Of a stretch of 64,000 bases of DNA, positions 45,868-54,117 are shown in pieces (position 1 is the first letter of the stretch; each line of letters begins with the position of its first letter). Position numbers and translations under genes: made by a program. The notes beneath the pieces were generated by a model. It saw nothing but the letters and a program-made list of their open reading frames with translations. It was not told where the DNA came from and ran no database searches. The stretch is from Hahella chejuensis KCTC 2396 (lineage in GTDB: Bacteria > Pseudomonadota > Gammaproteobacteria > Pseudomonadales > Oleiphilaceae). The stretch lies in the NCBI RefSeq assembly GCF_000012985.1, contig NC_007645.1, positions 1,054,001-1,118,000 on the forward strand, in the 5' to 3' direction.

Positions 45868-46129
45868 CGTGGCGTACCTTGATCTTTTTATATACAGCTT
45901 ACTAAAAATTTTTTGTTATAACGTCCACATGACGCCGCTTAATTTTATACGCAGACAGTCGCTGGTTTTTCACGCCTGTCCTTATAGCTTACGCCCTTTA
46001 AAAAACTTGTCTACATGGTCAGGTTATTATTTACATACAAATTCGGTCAACCTATAGTTCAACTCAGATCTGATCGAACATTAGGCGGATTTTTGCGTCG
46101 ATGTAAGGTTAGCAAATGTTTTGCCAAAG

Positions 46130-46145
46130 TTGATCAATTGGTCAA
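46130..46145. promoter_or_regulatory. RutR-type operator box 1
   Basis: TTGATCAATTGGTCAA matches the E. coli RutR consensus TTGACCAnnTGGTCAA at 13 of 14 fixed positions. It lies between xdhA and the ABC importer genes; the probable cognate regulator is encoded at 52834-53475. Confidence 0.65.
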
Positions 46146-46156
46146 ATAAGAAAAAA

Positions 46157-46172
46157 CTGACCAGTTGGCCAA
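46157..46172. promoter_or_regulatory. RutR-type operator box 2
   Basis: CTGACCAGTTGGCCAA matches the RutR consensus at 12 of 14 fixed positions and box 1 at 12 of 16. The centre is 27 bp from box 1, about 2.5 helical turns. Confidence 0.6.
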
Positions 46173-46362
46173 AAATTTGCATTCGGAATGAACGCAAACC
46201 GGCATAAGCAGTCTGAACCCGCGTCATTCGCGGTGTTTGGGCGGTTGAAATTGCCGGGGTTTATGTTGATGATGCGGCCCCTGTTTGACCTGGGCCGGCG
46301 TCAGACCCCGGAGCCGGACAGAATAAAAACAGCAGAAATATTCCAAAGAGGCTTGGCAGCGC

Positions 46363-47943
46363 ATGACAATCGATATTGATCTTCCTCCGCCGAGTAAGGA
46401 TTACCGGCTGCAGCTACAGGGAATCACCAAGCAGTATCCAGGCTGCCTGGCCAATGATCGCGCTCATCTAAACATCCGTCCTGGCGAAGTGCACGCCCTT
46501 CTTGGCGAAAACGGGGCGGGCAAAAGCACCTTGATGAAAATTATCTACGGGGTCACCCGGCCAGACGCCGGCGTTATTTACTGGGAAGGCGAGCCGGTGG
46601 AGATCGCCGATCCGGCGGCGGCGCGTCGCCTGGGCATCGGGATGGTGTTCCAGCACTTCTCTTTATTCGAAACGCTCACTGTCGCAGAAAACATCTCTCT
46701 CAGCCTGCCGAAAGAGCAGGTGCGCGATCGCGCCGCCTTATCCCGCCGCATCAGCGACGTATCCAGTAAATACGGCATGGCGCTGAATCCGGATCGTCTG
46801 GTGCATACCTTATCTATAGGCGAACGTCAGCGGGTCGAGATCGTGCGTTGCCTGCTGCAGGATATCAAGCTGCTGATCCTGGACGAGCCGACCTCGGTGT
46901 TGACGCCCCAGGAGGTCGACCAGTTATTCGCTACGCTGCGGCAATTATCTCAGGAAGGCTGCAGCATCCTCTTTATCAGTCACAAGTTAAATGAAGTGCG
47001 TGCGCTGTGCGACAACGCCACTATCCTGCGGGCTGGACGCGTCAGCGGCCATTGCGTCCCGGCGGAAGAAACCAACCACAGCATCGCCCGCCTGATGGTG
47101 GGGGACGATACGCCAGTGCATGCGGAGCATGAGAAAACCGAGGGCGGTGAAGATTACCTGATCGTGGACAACCTGTCGGTGAAGACGGACGACCCTTTCG
47201 GCGTCAATCTGGAGTCACTCAGCTTTACCGTGAAAGCCGGTGAGATTCTTGGCGTGGCGGGAGTGGCCGGCAATGGCCAGGAAGAATTGCTGGCTGCGCT
47301 CAGCGGTGAAACGGTGGTTCTGGACTCCCCTGAAGCGATCCGTCTGTTGACGCAACCGGTGGCGGCGATGACTTCCGGTCAGCGTCGCAAACTGGGAGTG
47401 GGGTTCGTGCCGGAAGAGCGTCTGGGTCGCGGCGCGGTGCCGGATATGAGCCTGAAAGAAAACGGACTGCTGACCGGCTATTTCCAGGGACTGACCAAAG
47501 CCGGCCTGATCAGTATGCCGGCGGTGCGCAAATTTGCGGAAACCGTGCGCACCCGCTTCAACGTCAAAGCCCCCAACACGGAAACTCACGCCAAATGCCT
47601 GTCTGGAGGCAACCTGCAAAAATTCATCATTGGCCGTGAAATTCTGCAGAACCCGAAGCTCCTGATCGCCGCGCACCCGACCTGGGGCGTGGATGTGGGC
47701 GCCGCCCTGGCGATCCACAAAGCGTTGATCGAGCTGCGTGATCGCGGCGCGGCTATTCTGGTGGTGTCAGAAGATCTGGACGAACTCTTCGCCATCAGCG
47801 ATCGCCTGTGCGCCCTGTACGTGGGCAAGATCTCGCCGATTAAAGCGACCAGGGATACCACTATCGCTGAAGTGGGCGGCTGGATGGGCGGCGACTTTCT
47901 GGAGTCGTCGCAGCCTGCGCCGAAGCAGGCGGTGGGAGCCTGA
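46363..47943 (+). CDS. BMP-type (purine/nucleoside) ABC importer, ATP-binding protein with two NBDs
   Basis: 526 residues. NBD1 has LLGENGAGKST (Walker A, about 47-56), the Q-loop in GMVFQHFSLFETLTVAENI, a signature LSIGERQRVEIVR and Walker B LLILDEPTSVLTPQE. NBD2 is degenerate at Walker A (GVAGNGQEELLAAL) but has LSGGNLQKFIIGREI, as in RbsA/NupA-type proteins. With the two permeases and the BMP lipoprotein-like binding protein it forms a nucleoside/purine-type importer. Control is probably through the RutR-like boxes upstream. Confidence 0.9.
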   Translation: MTIDIDLPPPSKDYRLQLQGITKQYPGCLANDRAHLNIRPGEVHALLGENGAGKSTLMKIIYGVTRPDAGVIYWEGEPVEIADPAAARRLGIGMVFQHFSLFETLTVAENISLSLPKEQVRDRAALSRRISDVSSKYGMALNPDRLVHTLSIGERQRVEIVRCLLQDIKLLILDEPTSVLTPQEVDQLFATLRQLSQEGCSILFISHKLNEVRALCDNATILRAGRVSGHCVPAEETNHSIARLMVGDDTPVHAEHEKTEGGEDYLIVDNLSVKTDDPFGVNLESLSFTVKAGEILGVAGVAGNGQEELLAALSGETVVLDSPEAIRLLTQPVAAMTSGQRRKLGVGFVPEERLGRGAVPDMSLKENGLLTGYFQGLTKAGLISMPAVRKFAETVRTRFNVKAPNTETHAKCLSGGNLQKFIIGREILQNPKLLIAAHPTWGVDVGAALAIHKALIELRDRGAAILVVSEDLDELFAISDRLCALYVGKISPIKATRDTTIAEVGGWMGGDFLESSQPAPKQAVGA

Positions 47944-47993
47944 AGAATGAGAGAGCATAACGAAGCAGACTTGTTAGCGAAGGGGGCCGGGCA

Positions 47994-49130
47994 ATGATAT
48001 TTAAACTGGAGCGTCGTGTGGACGACTCCCGCTGGATGGCGTATCTCTCTCCCATACTGGCGGGGGCGCTGACGCTGATTACCGGCTCCATTCTGTTCTG
48101 GGCGTTGGACAAAGATCCACTGCAAACCCTTTACACCTTCTTTATAGCGCCGGTGTCGGATCTGTACGGCTGGACCGAGCTGGGGGTGAAAGCTGCGCCG
48201 ATCATGCTATGCGCCCTGGGATTGGCGGTATGTTATCGGGGCAAGGTCTGGAATATCGGGGCGGAAGGACAGCTCCTGTTCGGGGCCCTGGTCGGCGGCG
48301 CCGTGGCGCTGCAGTTTCTGGAAAGCGACTCCGCATTCGCCCTGCCGCTGGTGCTGTTGGCTGGCGCGTTGGCGGGCATGGCCTGGGCGGCTATTCCCGC
48401 GTTGTTGAAAACCCACTTCAACACCAACGAAATTCTCACCACCATCATGCTCAACTACATTGCGCTGAACCTGTTGCTGTTCAGCGTGCATGGGCCTCTC
48501 AAAGACCCTGGCGGGTTCAATTTTCCCGAGTCCGCCCTGTTCACGGAAGCCGTGACGTTGCCGTTGTTGCTGGAAGACAGTCGCATGCATATCGGTATTC
48601 TTTTCGCTTTGTTCGCCCTGGTGGCGGTATGGGTGCTGTTGAGCAAAACCTTTGTTGGTTTTCAGATCAAGGTATTGGGGCTGGATACCCGCGCCGCCCA
48701 CTTCGCCGGCTTTAAAGAACGCCGTCTGGTGTGGCTGGCGCTATTGTTGAGTGGGGCTCTGGCTGGTCTGGCCGGTGTGTGCGAGGTGTCCGGGCCGATT
48801 GGTCAGCTGGTGCCGCAGGTCTCACCGGGTTACGGCTATGCGGCGATCATCGTCGCCTTTCTGGGGCGTCTGCACCCGGTGGGCATTCTCCTGTCGAGCA
48901 TGTTGATGGCGTTGATCTATATCGGCGGCGAGCTGGTGCAGATTGAACTGAACCTGCCGCTGGCGCTGACGGGGCTGTTTCAAGGCATGCTGCTGTTTTT
49001 CCTGCTGGCTTGCGATGTGCTGATCGTATACCGCATCCGCCTGAATCCGCGTTTCAGCACGATGCGCAAGCCTTCTCCGGAGGCGCTGGTGAACGGCGCG
49101 GACGCAAAACTATCCACTCACTCGCAATAA
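47994..49130 (+). CDS. BMP-type ABC importer permease 1
   Basis: 378 residues with about nine hydrophobic segments. YRGKVWNIGAEGQLLFGALVGGAVAL and TNEILTTIMLNYIALNLLLF are the signatures of the BPD_transp_2 permeases that pair with BMP binding proteins. GGGGGCCGGGCA precedes the ATG. It forms the membrane channel with the next gene. Confidence 0.9.
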   Translation: MIFKLERRVDDSRWMAYLSPILAGALTLITGSILFWALDKDPLQTLYTFFIAPVSDLYGWTELGVKAAPIMLCALGLAVCYRGKVWNIGAEGQLLFGALVGGAVALQFLESDSAFALPLVLLAGALAGMAWAAIPALLKTHFNTNEILTTIMLNYIALNLLLFSVHGPLKDPGGFNFPESALFTEAVTLPLLLEDSRMHIGILFALFALVAVWVLLSKTFVGFQIKVLGLDTRAAHFAGFKERRLVWLALLLSGALAGLAGVCEVSGPIGQLVPQVSPGYGYAAIIVAFLGRLHPVGILLSSMLMALIYIGGELVQIELNLPLALTGLFQGMLLFFLLACDVLIVYRIRLNPRFSTMRKPSPEALVNGADAKLSTHSQ

Positions 49131-49142
49131 CGGGGCGTCGCC

Positions 49143-50069
49143 ATGGATTACGATTTGATAGTCAATATTCTGTACGCCACCGTCCGCACGGGCACGCCGC
49201 TGATTCTTGTCGCGCTGGGCGAGCTGGTGTGTGAAAAGTCTGGCGTGCTTAATCTGGGTCAGGAAGGCATGATGCTGATGGGCGCGGTGATCGGCTTTAT
49301 CGCAGCGCTGGAAACCGGCAACTTGTGGCTGGGCGTCACCTTCGCCATGACGGCGGGACTGCTCATGTCGCTGTTATTCGGATTCATCTCGCTTAATCTG
49401 AGCGCCAATCAGGTCGCCACCGGTCTGGCTCTGACCATATTCGGGGCTGGTCTTAGCGCTTTCGTAGGCAGCGATTATGTGGGGACGCCGCTGGAAGGCA
49501 TTCAACCCTGGCATATTCCTTTGCTCTCGGACATTCCTTTTGTTGGCCGCATTCTGTTCAGTCATGACCCACTGGTCTATCTTTCATTCGGACTCTTCGT
49601 CGGCGTTTACCTGTTCCTGAACCGCTCCCACGCCGGACTGGCGCTGAAAGCGGTGGGCGAGTCGCCGCAGTCCGCCAAAGCTACGGGACTGCCAGTGTTC
49701 AAGATTCGCTATCTGGCGGTGATGTTCGGCGGCGCCATGGCGGGGCTCGCTGGCGCCTACTTATCATTGGCCTATACGCCGCTGTGGGCGGAAAACATGA
49801 CCGCCGGGCGCGGCTGGATCGCTCTGGCGCTGGTGGTGTTCGCCAGTTGGAAGGCCGAGAGGGTGTTGCTGGGGGCGTATCTGTTTGGCGCGTTCAGCAT
49901 CATGCATCTGGTGGCGCAGGGGCTGGGCTTTTCGGTGTCGCCGAATCTGCTGGCGATTATGCCTTACCTGGCGACCATTGTGGTGCTGGTGATGCTGTCT
50001 TCGGATAAAGCCAGGGTGAAGCTCTATGCGCCGGTATCGCTGGGCAAACCGTTCCATCCGGCGGACTAA
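49143..50069 (+). CDS. BMP-type ABC importer permease 2
   Basis: 308 residues, about eight hydrophobic segments. ATVRTGTPLILVALGELVCEKSGVLNLGQEGMMLMGA is the diagnostic N-terminal region. GGRGWIALALVVFASWKAERVLLGAYLF-type sequence near the end (here TAGRGWIALALVVFASWK) is also conserved. It follows permease 1 by 12 bases. Confidence 0.9.
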   Translation: MDYDLIVNILYATVRTGTPLILVALGELVCEKSGVLNLGQEGMMLMGAVIGFIAALETGNLWLGVTFAMTAGLLMSLLFGFISLNLSANQVATGLALTIFGAGLSAFVGSDYVGTPLEGIQPWHIPLLSDIPFVGRILFSHDPLVYLSFGLFVGVYLFLNRSHAGLALKAVGESPQSAKATGLPVFKIRYLAVMFGGAMAGLAGAYLSLAYTPLWAENMTAGRGWIALALVVFASWKAERVLLGAYLFGAFSIMHLVAQGLGFSVSPNLLAIMPYLATIVVLVMLSSDKARVKLYAPVSLGKPFHPAD

Positions 50070-50088
50070 GCACCGTTTGTTTACGCGT

Positions 50089-50105
50089 CAGGCCCGGACG
50101 GCCTG
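50089..50105 (+). other. Intercistronic hairpin before the binding-protein gene
   Basis: CAGGCC-CGGAC-GGCCTG is a perfect 6-bp stem in the 101-base gap between permease 2 and the binding protein. Such hairpins often raise the level of binding-protein mRNA relative to permease mRNA; here this is inference. Confidence 0.35.
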
Positions 50106-50170
50106 CGCCAGGCGACGCGCAGGGAGCTGCGGATAACTCAAAAACTATCCTGCTGAAGGGGTTACATTGT

Positions 50171-51268
50171 ATGAAGCAAGAAAAGAAATCGTTGGCGCAG
50201 CGCTTCGCCAAGGCCGCGGGCGTCGCACTGGCGCTGTTTATGTCGGCGCAGTCCGTGACGGCGGCGGAACCGGTGAAGGTCGGTTTCGTCTACGTCGGAC
50301 CTACCGGCGACGCGGGTTGGACATACTCTCACGACAAAGCGCGTAAGTATGTCGAAGAGCAGCTTGGCGATAAAGTAAAAACCACTTATGTCGAGAGCGT
50401 GGCGGAAGGCGCAGACGCGGAGCGTGTAATCCGTCAGTTGGCCAAGTCCGGCAACGATTTGATCTTCACCACTTCCTTCGGCTACATGAATCCAACCCTG
50501 AAGGTGGCCAAGCAGTTTCCCAAGGTTAAATTCGAACACGCCAGCGGTTACAAGCGCGCCAAGAATGTGGGCACTTACTTCGATCGTATCTATGAAGGTC
50601 GTTACCTGACCGGCGTTATCGCTGGCAAGATGACCAAGTCCAACGTCATCGGCTATGTCGGCTCCTTCCCGATTCCTGAAGTGGTGCGCGGCATTGACGC
50701 CTTCACACAGGGTCTGCGCAGCGTCAATCCCAAGGCGGTGGTGAAGGTGGTGTGGGTCAGCTCCTGGTATGATCCGGCGAAAGAGCGGGAAGCGGCGGAA
50801 ACTCTGATTCTGCAAGGCGCTGACATTATTAACCAGCACACGGATTCCCCAGGGCCTATCCAGGCGGCGCAAGCCAAAGGCGTGTATGCGTTCGGCTATC
50901 ACTCCGACATGTCTCTGTACGGCAAAGACGCGCATCTGACCGCAGCCACCCACAACTGGGGACCGGTCTATCTGGATAAAGTGAAGTCTGTGATAGACGG
51001 CAACTGGACTTCTACGGATTTCTGGGGTGGCCTGGCGACCGGCGCCACAGCGCTGGCGCCGCTCAATTCGGCGATCCCGGAAGACGTCGTCAAACTGGTG
51101 GAAGAACGCAAGCAGGCCATCATTGAGGGCAAACTGCACCCCTTCCAGGGGCCGGTCAAAGATCAGACTGGCGCGATCAAAGTGCCTGCTGGCCAGGTCA
51201 TGAGTGATGAAGACATGCTCTCTCTGAACTGGTATGTGGAAGGCGTGGAAGGAGAGCTTCCCAAGTAG
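50171..51268 (+). CDS. BMP family ABC substrate-binding protein
   Basis: 365 residues. A signal peptide (MKQEKKSLAQRFAKAAGVAL...VTAA, cleavage near residue 31) is followed by VKVGFVYVGPTGDAGWTYSH, the Bmp/PnrA N-terminal motif, GNDLIFTTSFGYMNPTLKVA and GSFPIPEVVRGIDAFTQG. No lipobox Cys is present, so it is a soluble periplasmic protein. Members bind purine nucleosides or bases; placement between xdh genes and 8-oxoguanine deaminase argues for a purine ligand. Confidence 0.9.
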   Translation: MKQEKKSLAQRFAKAAGVALALFMSAQSVTAAEPVKVGFVYVGPTGDAGWTYSHDKARKYVEEQLGDKVKTTYVESVAEGADAERVIRQLAKSGNDLIFTTSFGYMNPTLKVAKQFPKVKFEHASGYKRAKNVGTYFDRIYEGRYLTGVIAGKMTKSNVIGYVGSFPIPEVVRGIDAFTQGLRSVNPKAVVKVVWVSSWYDPAKEREAAETLILQGADIINQHTDSPGPIQAAQAKGVYAFGYHSDMSLYGKDAHLTAATHNWGPVYLDKVKSVIDGNWTSTDFWGGLATGATALAPLNSAIPEDVVKLVEERKQAIIEGKLHPFQGPVKDQTGAIKVPAGQVMSDEDMLSLNWYVEGVEGELPK

Positions 51269-51300
51269 GCGCCCGTCCTGCTTTAACTTATGATGGCCCC

Positions 51301-51321
51301 GGCGCCGGTTTTTCCGGCGCC
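51301..51321 (+). other. Strong hairpin between binding protein and 8-oxoguanine deaminase genes
   Basis: GGCGCCGG (51301-51308), loop TTTTT, CCGGCGCC (51314-51321). Perfect 8-bp GC stem, no following T-run. Probably a 3' end stabiliser or partial terminator within the operon. Confidence 0.5.
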
Positions 51322-51355
51322 AGGATATCAGGGCGATCAAAATACGGGTGATCAG

Positions 51356-52717
51356 ATGACGACTCTCTGGATAAAGAATCCACTGGCGATATACGGCCAG
51401 GAAGCGGACTGCGACGCTGGCGGCGGCGTAGTGACGCGCGGCTCGGAAATCGTTGAACTGGTGGCGGCGGGCGGCGCGCCTGCAACGCCCTATGACGAGA
51501 CCTTCGACGCCTCGCAGCATGTATTGCTGCCGGGACTGATCAACACCCATCATCATTTTTATCAAACACTGACGCGGGCGTTGCCCGACGCCTTGAACAA
51601 GTCGCTGTTCCCCTGGTTGCAGAGCCTTTATAAAGTCTGGGCGCATCTGGATGCGGACATGGTGCGTCTGGCCACCGAGATGGCGTCAGCGGAACTCCTG
51701 TTGTCCGGTTGCACCACGGCGGCGGATCATCATTATCTGTTTCCCATGCAGATCGACAACGCCATCGACATCCAGGCGGAAGCGGTGCGCAAGATGGGCA
51801 TTCGCGCTTTATTGACGCGGGGCTCCATGAGCCTGGGGGAAAAAGACGGCGGTCTGCCGCCGCAGTCGGTGGTGCAGGATGAACAGTCGATCCTGGATGA
51901 CAGCCTGCGTCTGATCCGGGCCTATCATGACGGCAACGACGGCTCCATGCTGCAGATCGCCCTGGCGCCCTGCTCGCCATTCTCCGTCACCCGTGAACTG
52001 ATGCAGGAAACCAATCATCTGGCTTCCCGGGAAGGTGTTTTGCTGCACACCCATCTGGCGGAAACCGAGGACGAAAATGACTTCTGCCTGCGGGTCTACG
52101 GCGTGCGACCGGTGGAATATCTGGCGGAAGTGGGATGGATGCACGAAGGCGTCTGGCTGGCCCATGGCATTCACTTCACCGATGAAGAAATGGATGAACT
52201 GGGGCGTCGCGGCGTTGGCGTCGCGCACTGCCCCAGCTCCAATATGCTGTTGGGCTCCGGCGTGTGTCAGACGCTGGATCTGCAGAAGCGGGGCGCTCCC
52301 GTCGGACTGGCGGTGGACGGCTCCGCTTCCAACGATTGCTCCAACATGATTCAGGAAGTGCGTCAGGCGCTGCTGATACAGCGTTTGCGCTATGCGCCGG
52401 GAGAGATCACCCATCAATGGGCATTGGACCTGGCCACCAAGGGCTCGGCGAAGCTGCTCAAGCGTCCTGAACTGGGCGTGCTGGGCGTCGGAAAACAAGC
52501 GGACCTGGCGTTGTTCAAGCTGGATGAGAATCGCTTTTCCGGCTCCGGCGATCCGCTGGCGGCGTTGGTGTTGTGCGGCGCCCATCAGGCGGATGCGGTG
52601 ATGGTGGCCGGGCGCTGGCGCGTCAAAAACAGTGTTCTCATGGATGTGGATATGGCTCGATTGCGCGCGGAACATACCGCTGCGGCGCTGCGTTTGCGCC
52701 AAGCCGCTTGCAGTTAA
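51356..52717 (+). CDS. 8-oxoguanine deaminase
   Basis: 453-residue amidohydrolase of the ATZ/TRZ-like group. LPGLINTHHHFYQTLTRALPDALNKSLFPWLQSLYKVW has the zinc HxH; HTHLAETEDENDFCLRVYGVRPVEYL, HGIHFTDEEMDELG and LAVDGSASNDCSNMIQEVRQALL supply the remaining ligands. The NxHHHFYQTLTRA-LPWL pattern is that of P. aeruginosa PA0142-type 8-oxoguanine deaminases, which release urate. Urate would enter the pathway at PuuD. The ATG at 51356 is chosen; the frame is open to 51290. Isoguanine or another purine could also be a substrate. Confidence 0.85.
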   Translation: MTTLWIKNPLAIYGQEADCDAGGGVVTRGSEIVELVAAGGAPATPYDETFDASQHVLLPGLINTHHHFYQTLTRALPDALNKSLFPWLQSLYKVWAHLDADMVRLATEMASAELLLSGCTTAADHHYLFPMQIDNAIDIQAEAVRKMGIRALLTRGSMSLGEKDGGLPPQSVVQDEQSILDDSLRLIRAYHDGNDGSMLQIALAPCSPFSVTRELMQETNHLASREGVLLHTHLAETEDENDFCLRVYGVRPVEYLAEVGWMHEGVWLAHGIHFTDEEMDELGRRGVGVAHCPSSNMLLGSGVCQTLDLQKRGAPVGLAVDGSASNDCSNMIQEVRQALLIQRLRYAPGEITHQWALDLATKGSAKLLKRPELGVLGVGKQADLALFKLDENRFSGSGDPLAALVLCGAHQADAVMVAGRWRVKNSVLMDVDMARLRAEHTAAALRLRQAACS

Positions 52718-52833
52718 CGCCATAACATGAACAATACGTTAATTCAGTGAGTTAACCGTGGGCGTCGTCGCCGTTGTCGCGGCGGCCCGCGAACTGTTCA
52801 CCCATTAAGCAGCAGGGGATGGTTAGGGCGACT

Positions 52834-53475
52834 ATGGTATTGAAAACAAACCGTGTGGAGAATCCGGGCCGTATCAGGCAAAAGAATGAAATGCTTATCC
52901 TGCGGGCGGCGGAAATAGAATTCGCCCGCCACGGTTTCAAGGGCGCGACAGTTCAGCAGATCGCAGACACCGCAGGGCTGCCCAAAGCCAACGTTCATTA
53001 TTATTTCAAAAGCAAGCACGACCTTTATCTGGCGGTGCTGAGCGACATCGTCGAACTCTGGAACTCCGCCTTTGACGCCATCCGCCCGGAAGACAGTCCG
53101 GCGGACGCTCTGGGACGTTATATCCGCTCCAAGGTCATGTTGGCGAAAACCCATCCATTGGCTTCCAAGATCTTCGCAACGGAGATCATCAGTGGGGCGC
53201 CTACGCTGGGCAAATACCTGAAATCCAATAACCGCCAATGGGTCAGGGAAAAATCTGCGGTGATCCAGTCCTGGATTGATCAGGGCAAAATCGATCCCAT
53301 TTCCCCGGAGCACCTGATTTTCCTGATTTGGAGCGCCACCCAGCATTACGCGGACTTTAGCACTCAGATTGAAGCCGTGCTGGGACGCAAAAAGCTGACC
53401 TCCAAGGATTTCGATTTTGCGGCGGATAACCTGATTCGCATTATTCTGAAAGGCTGCGGCGTCAAAACTCCCTGA
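52834..53475 (+). CDS. rutR: RutR-like TetR family transcriptional regulator
   Basis: 213 residues. The HTH is at about 38-58 (TVQQIADTAGLPKANVHYYFKSK). The C-terminal ligand domain keeps PEHLIFLIWSATQHYADFSTQIEAVLG, nearly word for word with E. coli RutR, and LASKIFATEIISGAP matches its ligand pocket helix. E. coli RutR senses uracil/thymine. Here the neighbours are purine genes, and two RutR-type boxes lie 6.7 kb upstream. ATG 52834 has AGGG upstream; 52819 and 52774 are alternatives. The name indicates homology, not proven ligand. Confidence 0.85.
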   Translation: MVLKTNRVENPGRIRQKNEMLILRAAEIEFARHGFKGATVQQIADTAGLPKANVHYYFKSKHDLYLAVLSDIVELWNSAFDAIRPEDSPADALGRYIRSKVMLAKTHPLASKIFATEIISGAPTLGKYLKSNNRQWVREKSAVIQSWIDQGKIDPISPEHLIFLIWSATQHYADFSTQIEAVLGRKKLTSKDFDFAADNLIRIILKGCGVKTP

Positions 53476-53781
53476 CAGGGCGTCAATACGATAAATTTTC
53501 GCGTTCAAGGAACTTTTCTTCGACAGTGACCGGGTTTGTTTAGCGACCGAGACGGTAGAGCTGGTGCGGCCGCGCGCTTACCAATTTGAGTTCTGCGTCT
53601 TCCGAGCGGCAATACCCATTGACCTACGATGTGGCGGTTTACCGGAGGTTGAGTGAAAGCGACGCCTTTCACAGTGGGGCGCCGCCGGCGTTCACCAAGC
53701 GCGTGCAATTGCAGGAGTGCGCGGATTGCGCCGGTCGACTGCGCTAAGGCTCCATTCCAAAACGATGTGCGGGCGCCTGGG
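53476..53781. other. 306-base region without a convincing gene
   Basis: Two short forward frames are protein-like: one from about 53543 (ETVELVRPRAYQFEFCVFR) ending in TGA near 53655, and one overlapping it in another frame that continues to a TAA near 53745 with CADC. They could be remains of one frameshifted gene. Too short and undefined to call. Confidence 0.35.
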
Positions 53782-54117
53782 TCAGGCGGCCCGCCAATCG
53801 GAAAGGTCCAAAGATAGCCCGTGCTTCGCCCTGGCTTTCAGGCAGCCCTCTGAACCGGCTTCGAACTCCCGGCAGGGAGTGGGCCTTTGCTCGTAAATGG
53901 AGCAGGTCGTATAGCCGCCGATATCGCCGCATAACGCGTGACAACGGGGCTGCGGCTGATTGGTGCCGATCATCACGCTACGCCAGGGATTCAGCTTCTC
54001 CGTAAACTCCAGCGGCACCACGCCGCCGGACTCGGCGTCCGCCTCAGCCCAATAAAAAGACACGCGAAAACTGGCGCAACAGGCGCCACAGGACAAACAG
54101 GGGTTGTCCACACTCAT
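53782..54117 (-). CDS. YkgJ family cysteine cluster protein
   Basis: 111 residues. CLSCGACCASFRVSF near the N-terminus, then CHALCGD, CSIYEQRPTPCREF and a last Cys make the CxxCxxCC...C...C pattern of YkgJ/UPF0153 proteins, thought to bind zinc or an Fe-S cluster. The ATG at 54117 has GGAG upstream; an in-frame start at 54141 is possible. Function unknown. Isolated between the RutR-like gene and the unknown pair. Confidence 0.82.
   Translation of the reverse strand: MSVDNPCLSCGACCASFRVSFYWAEADAESGGVVPLEFTEKLNPWRSVMIGTNQPQPRCHALCGDIGGYTTCSIYEQRPTPCREFEAGSEGCLKARAKHGLSLDLSDWRAA

Larger units (their letters stand above)
46112..46180. repeat. 69-bp dyad enclosing the RutR-like boxes
   Basis: GCAAATGTTTTGCCAA (46112-46127) and TTGGCCAAAAATTTGC (46165-46180) are reverse complements at 14 of 16 positions. 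Between and within them lie several TTGxCCAA/TTGGxCAA half-sites. Confidence 0.7.
45868..46362. promoter_or_regulatory. Divergent control region of the purine degradation operon and the ABC importer
   Basis: 495 bases, AT-rich, without a convincing gene. It contains two strong RutR-type boxes (46130-46145, 46157-46172), a weaker one (46007-46022, TTGTCTACATGGTCAG) and a CGGTCAA half-site near 46050. An in-frame ORF from 46188 runs into the importer start but lacks family features. No confident -35/-10 pair was assigned. Confidence 0.7.

Noticed and set aside
45868-46362. Purine riboswitch in the xdhA/importer leader
   Set aside because: No purine-riboswitch-like three-way junction core was seen; the region is better explained by protein operators.
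46188-46379. 63-codon frame running into the ABC importer start
   Set aside because: No ribosome site of note and no domain; more likely leader DNA of the importer transcript.
50162-51646. 494-codon open frame on the - strand opposite the BMP binding protein
   Set aside because: It lies wholly antisense to well-supported genes, has no family motifs, and is rich in Arg/His/Gln, as expected from the reverse of GC-rich coding DNA.
52713-52756. Three GTTAA(C) repeats before the RutR-like gene as autoregulatory sites
   Set aside because: They do not resemble the RutR box and are too short and irregularly spaced.
53505-53708. 67-codon - strand frame in the gap after the RutR-like gene
   Set aside because: Arg/Pro-rich with no ribosome site or similarity I recognise.
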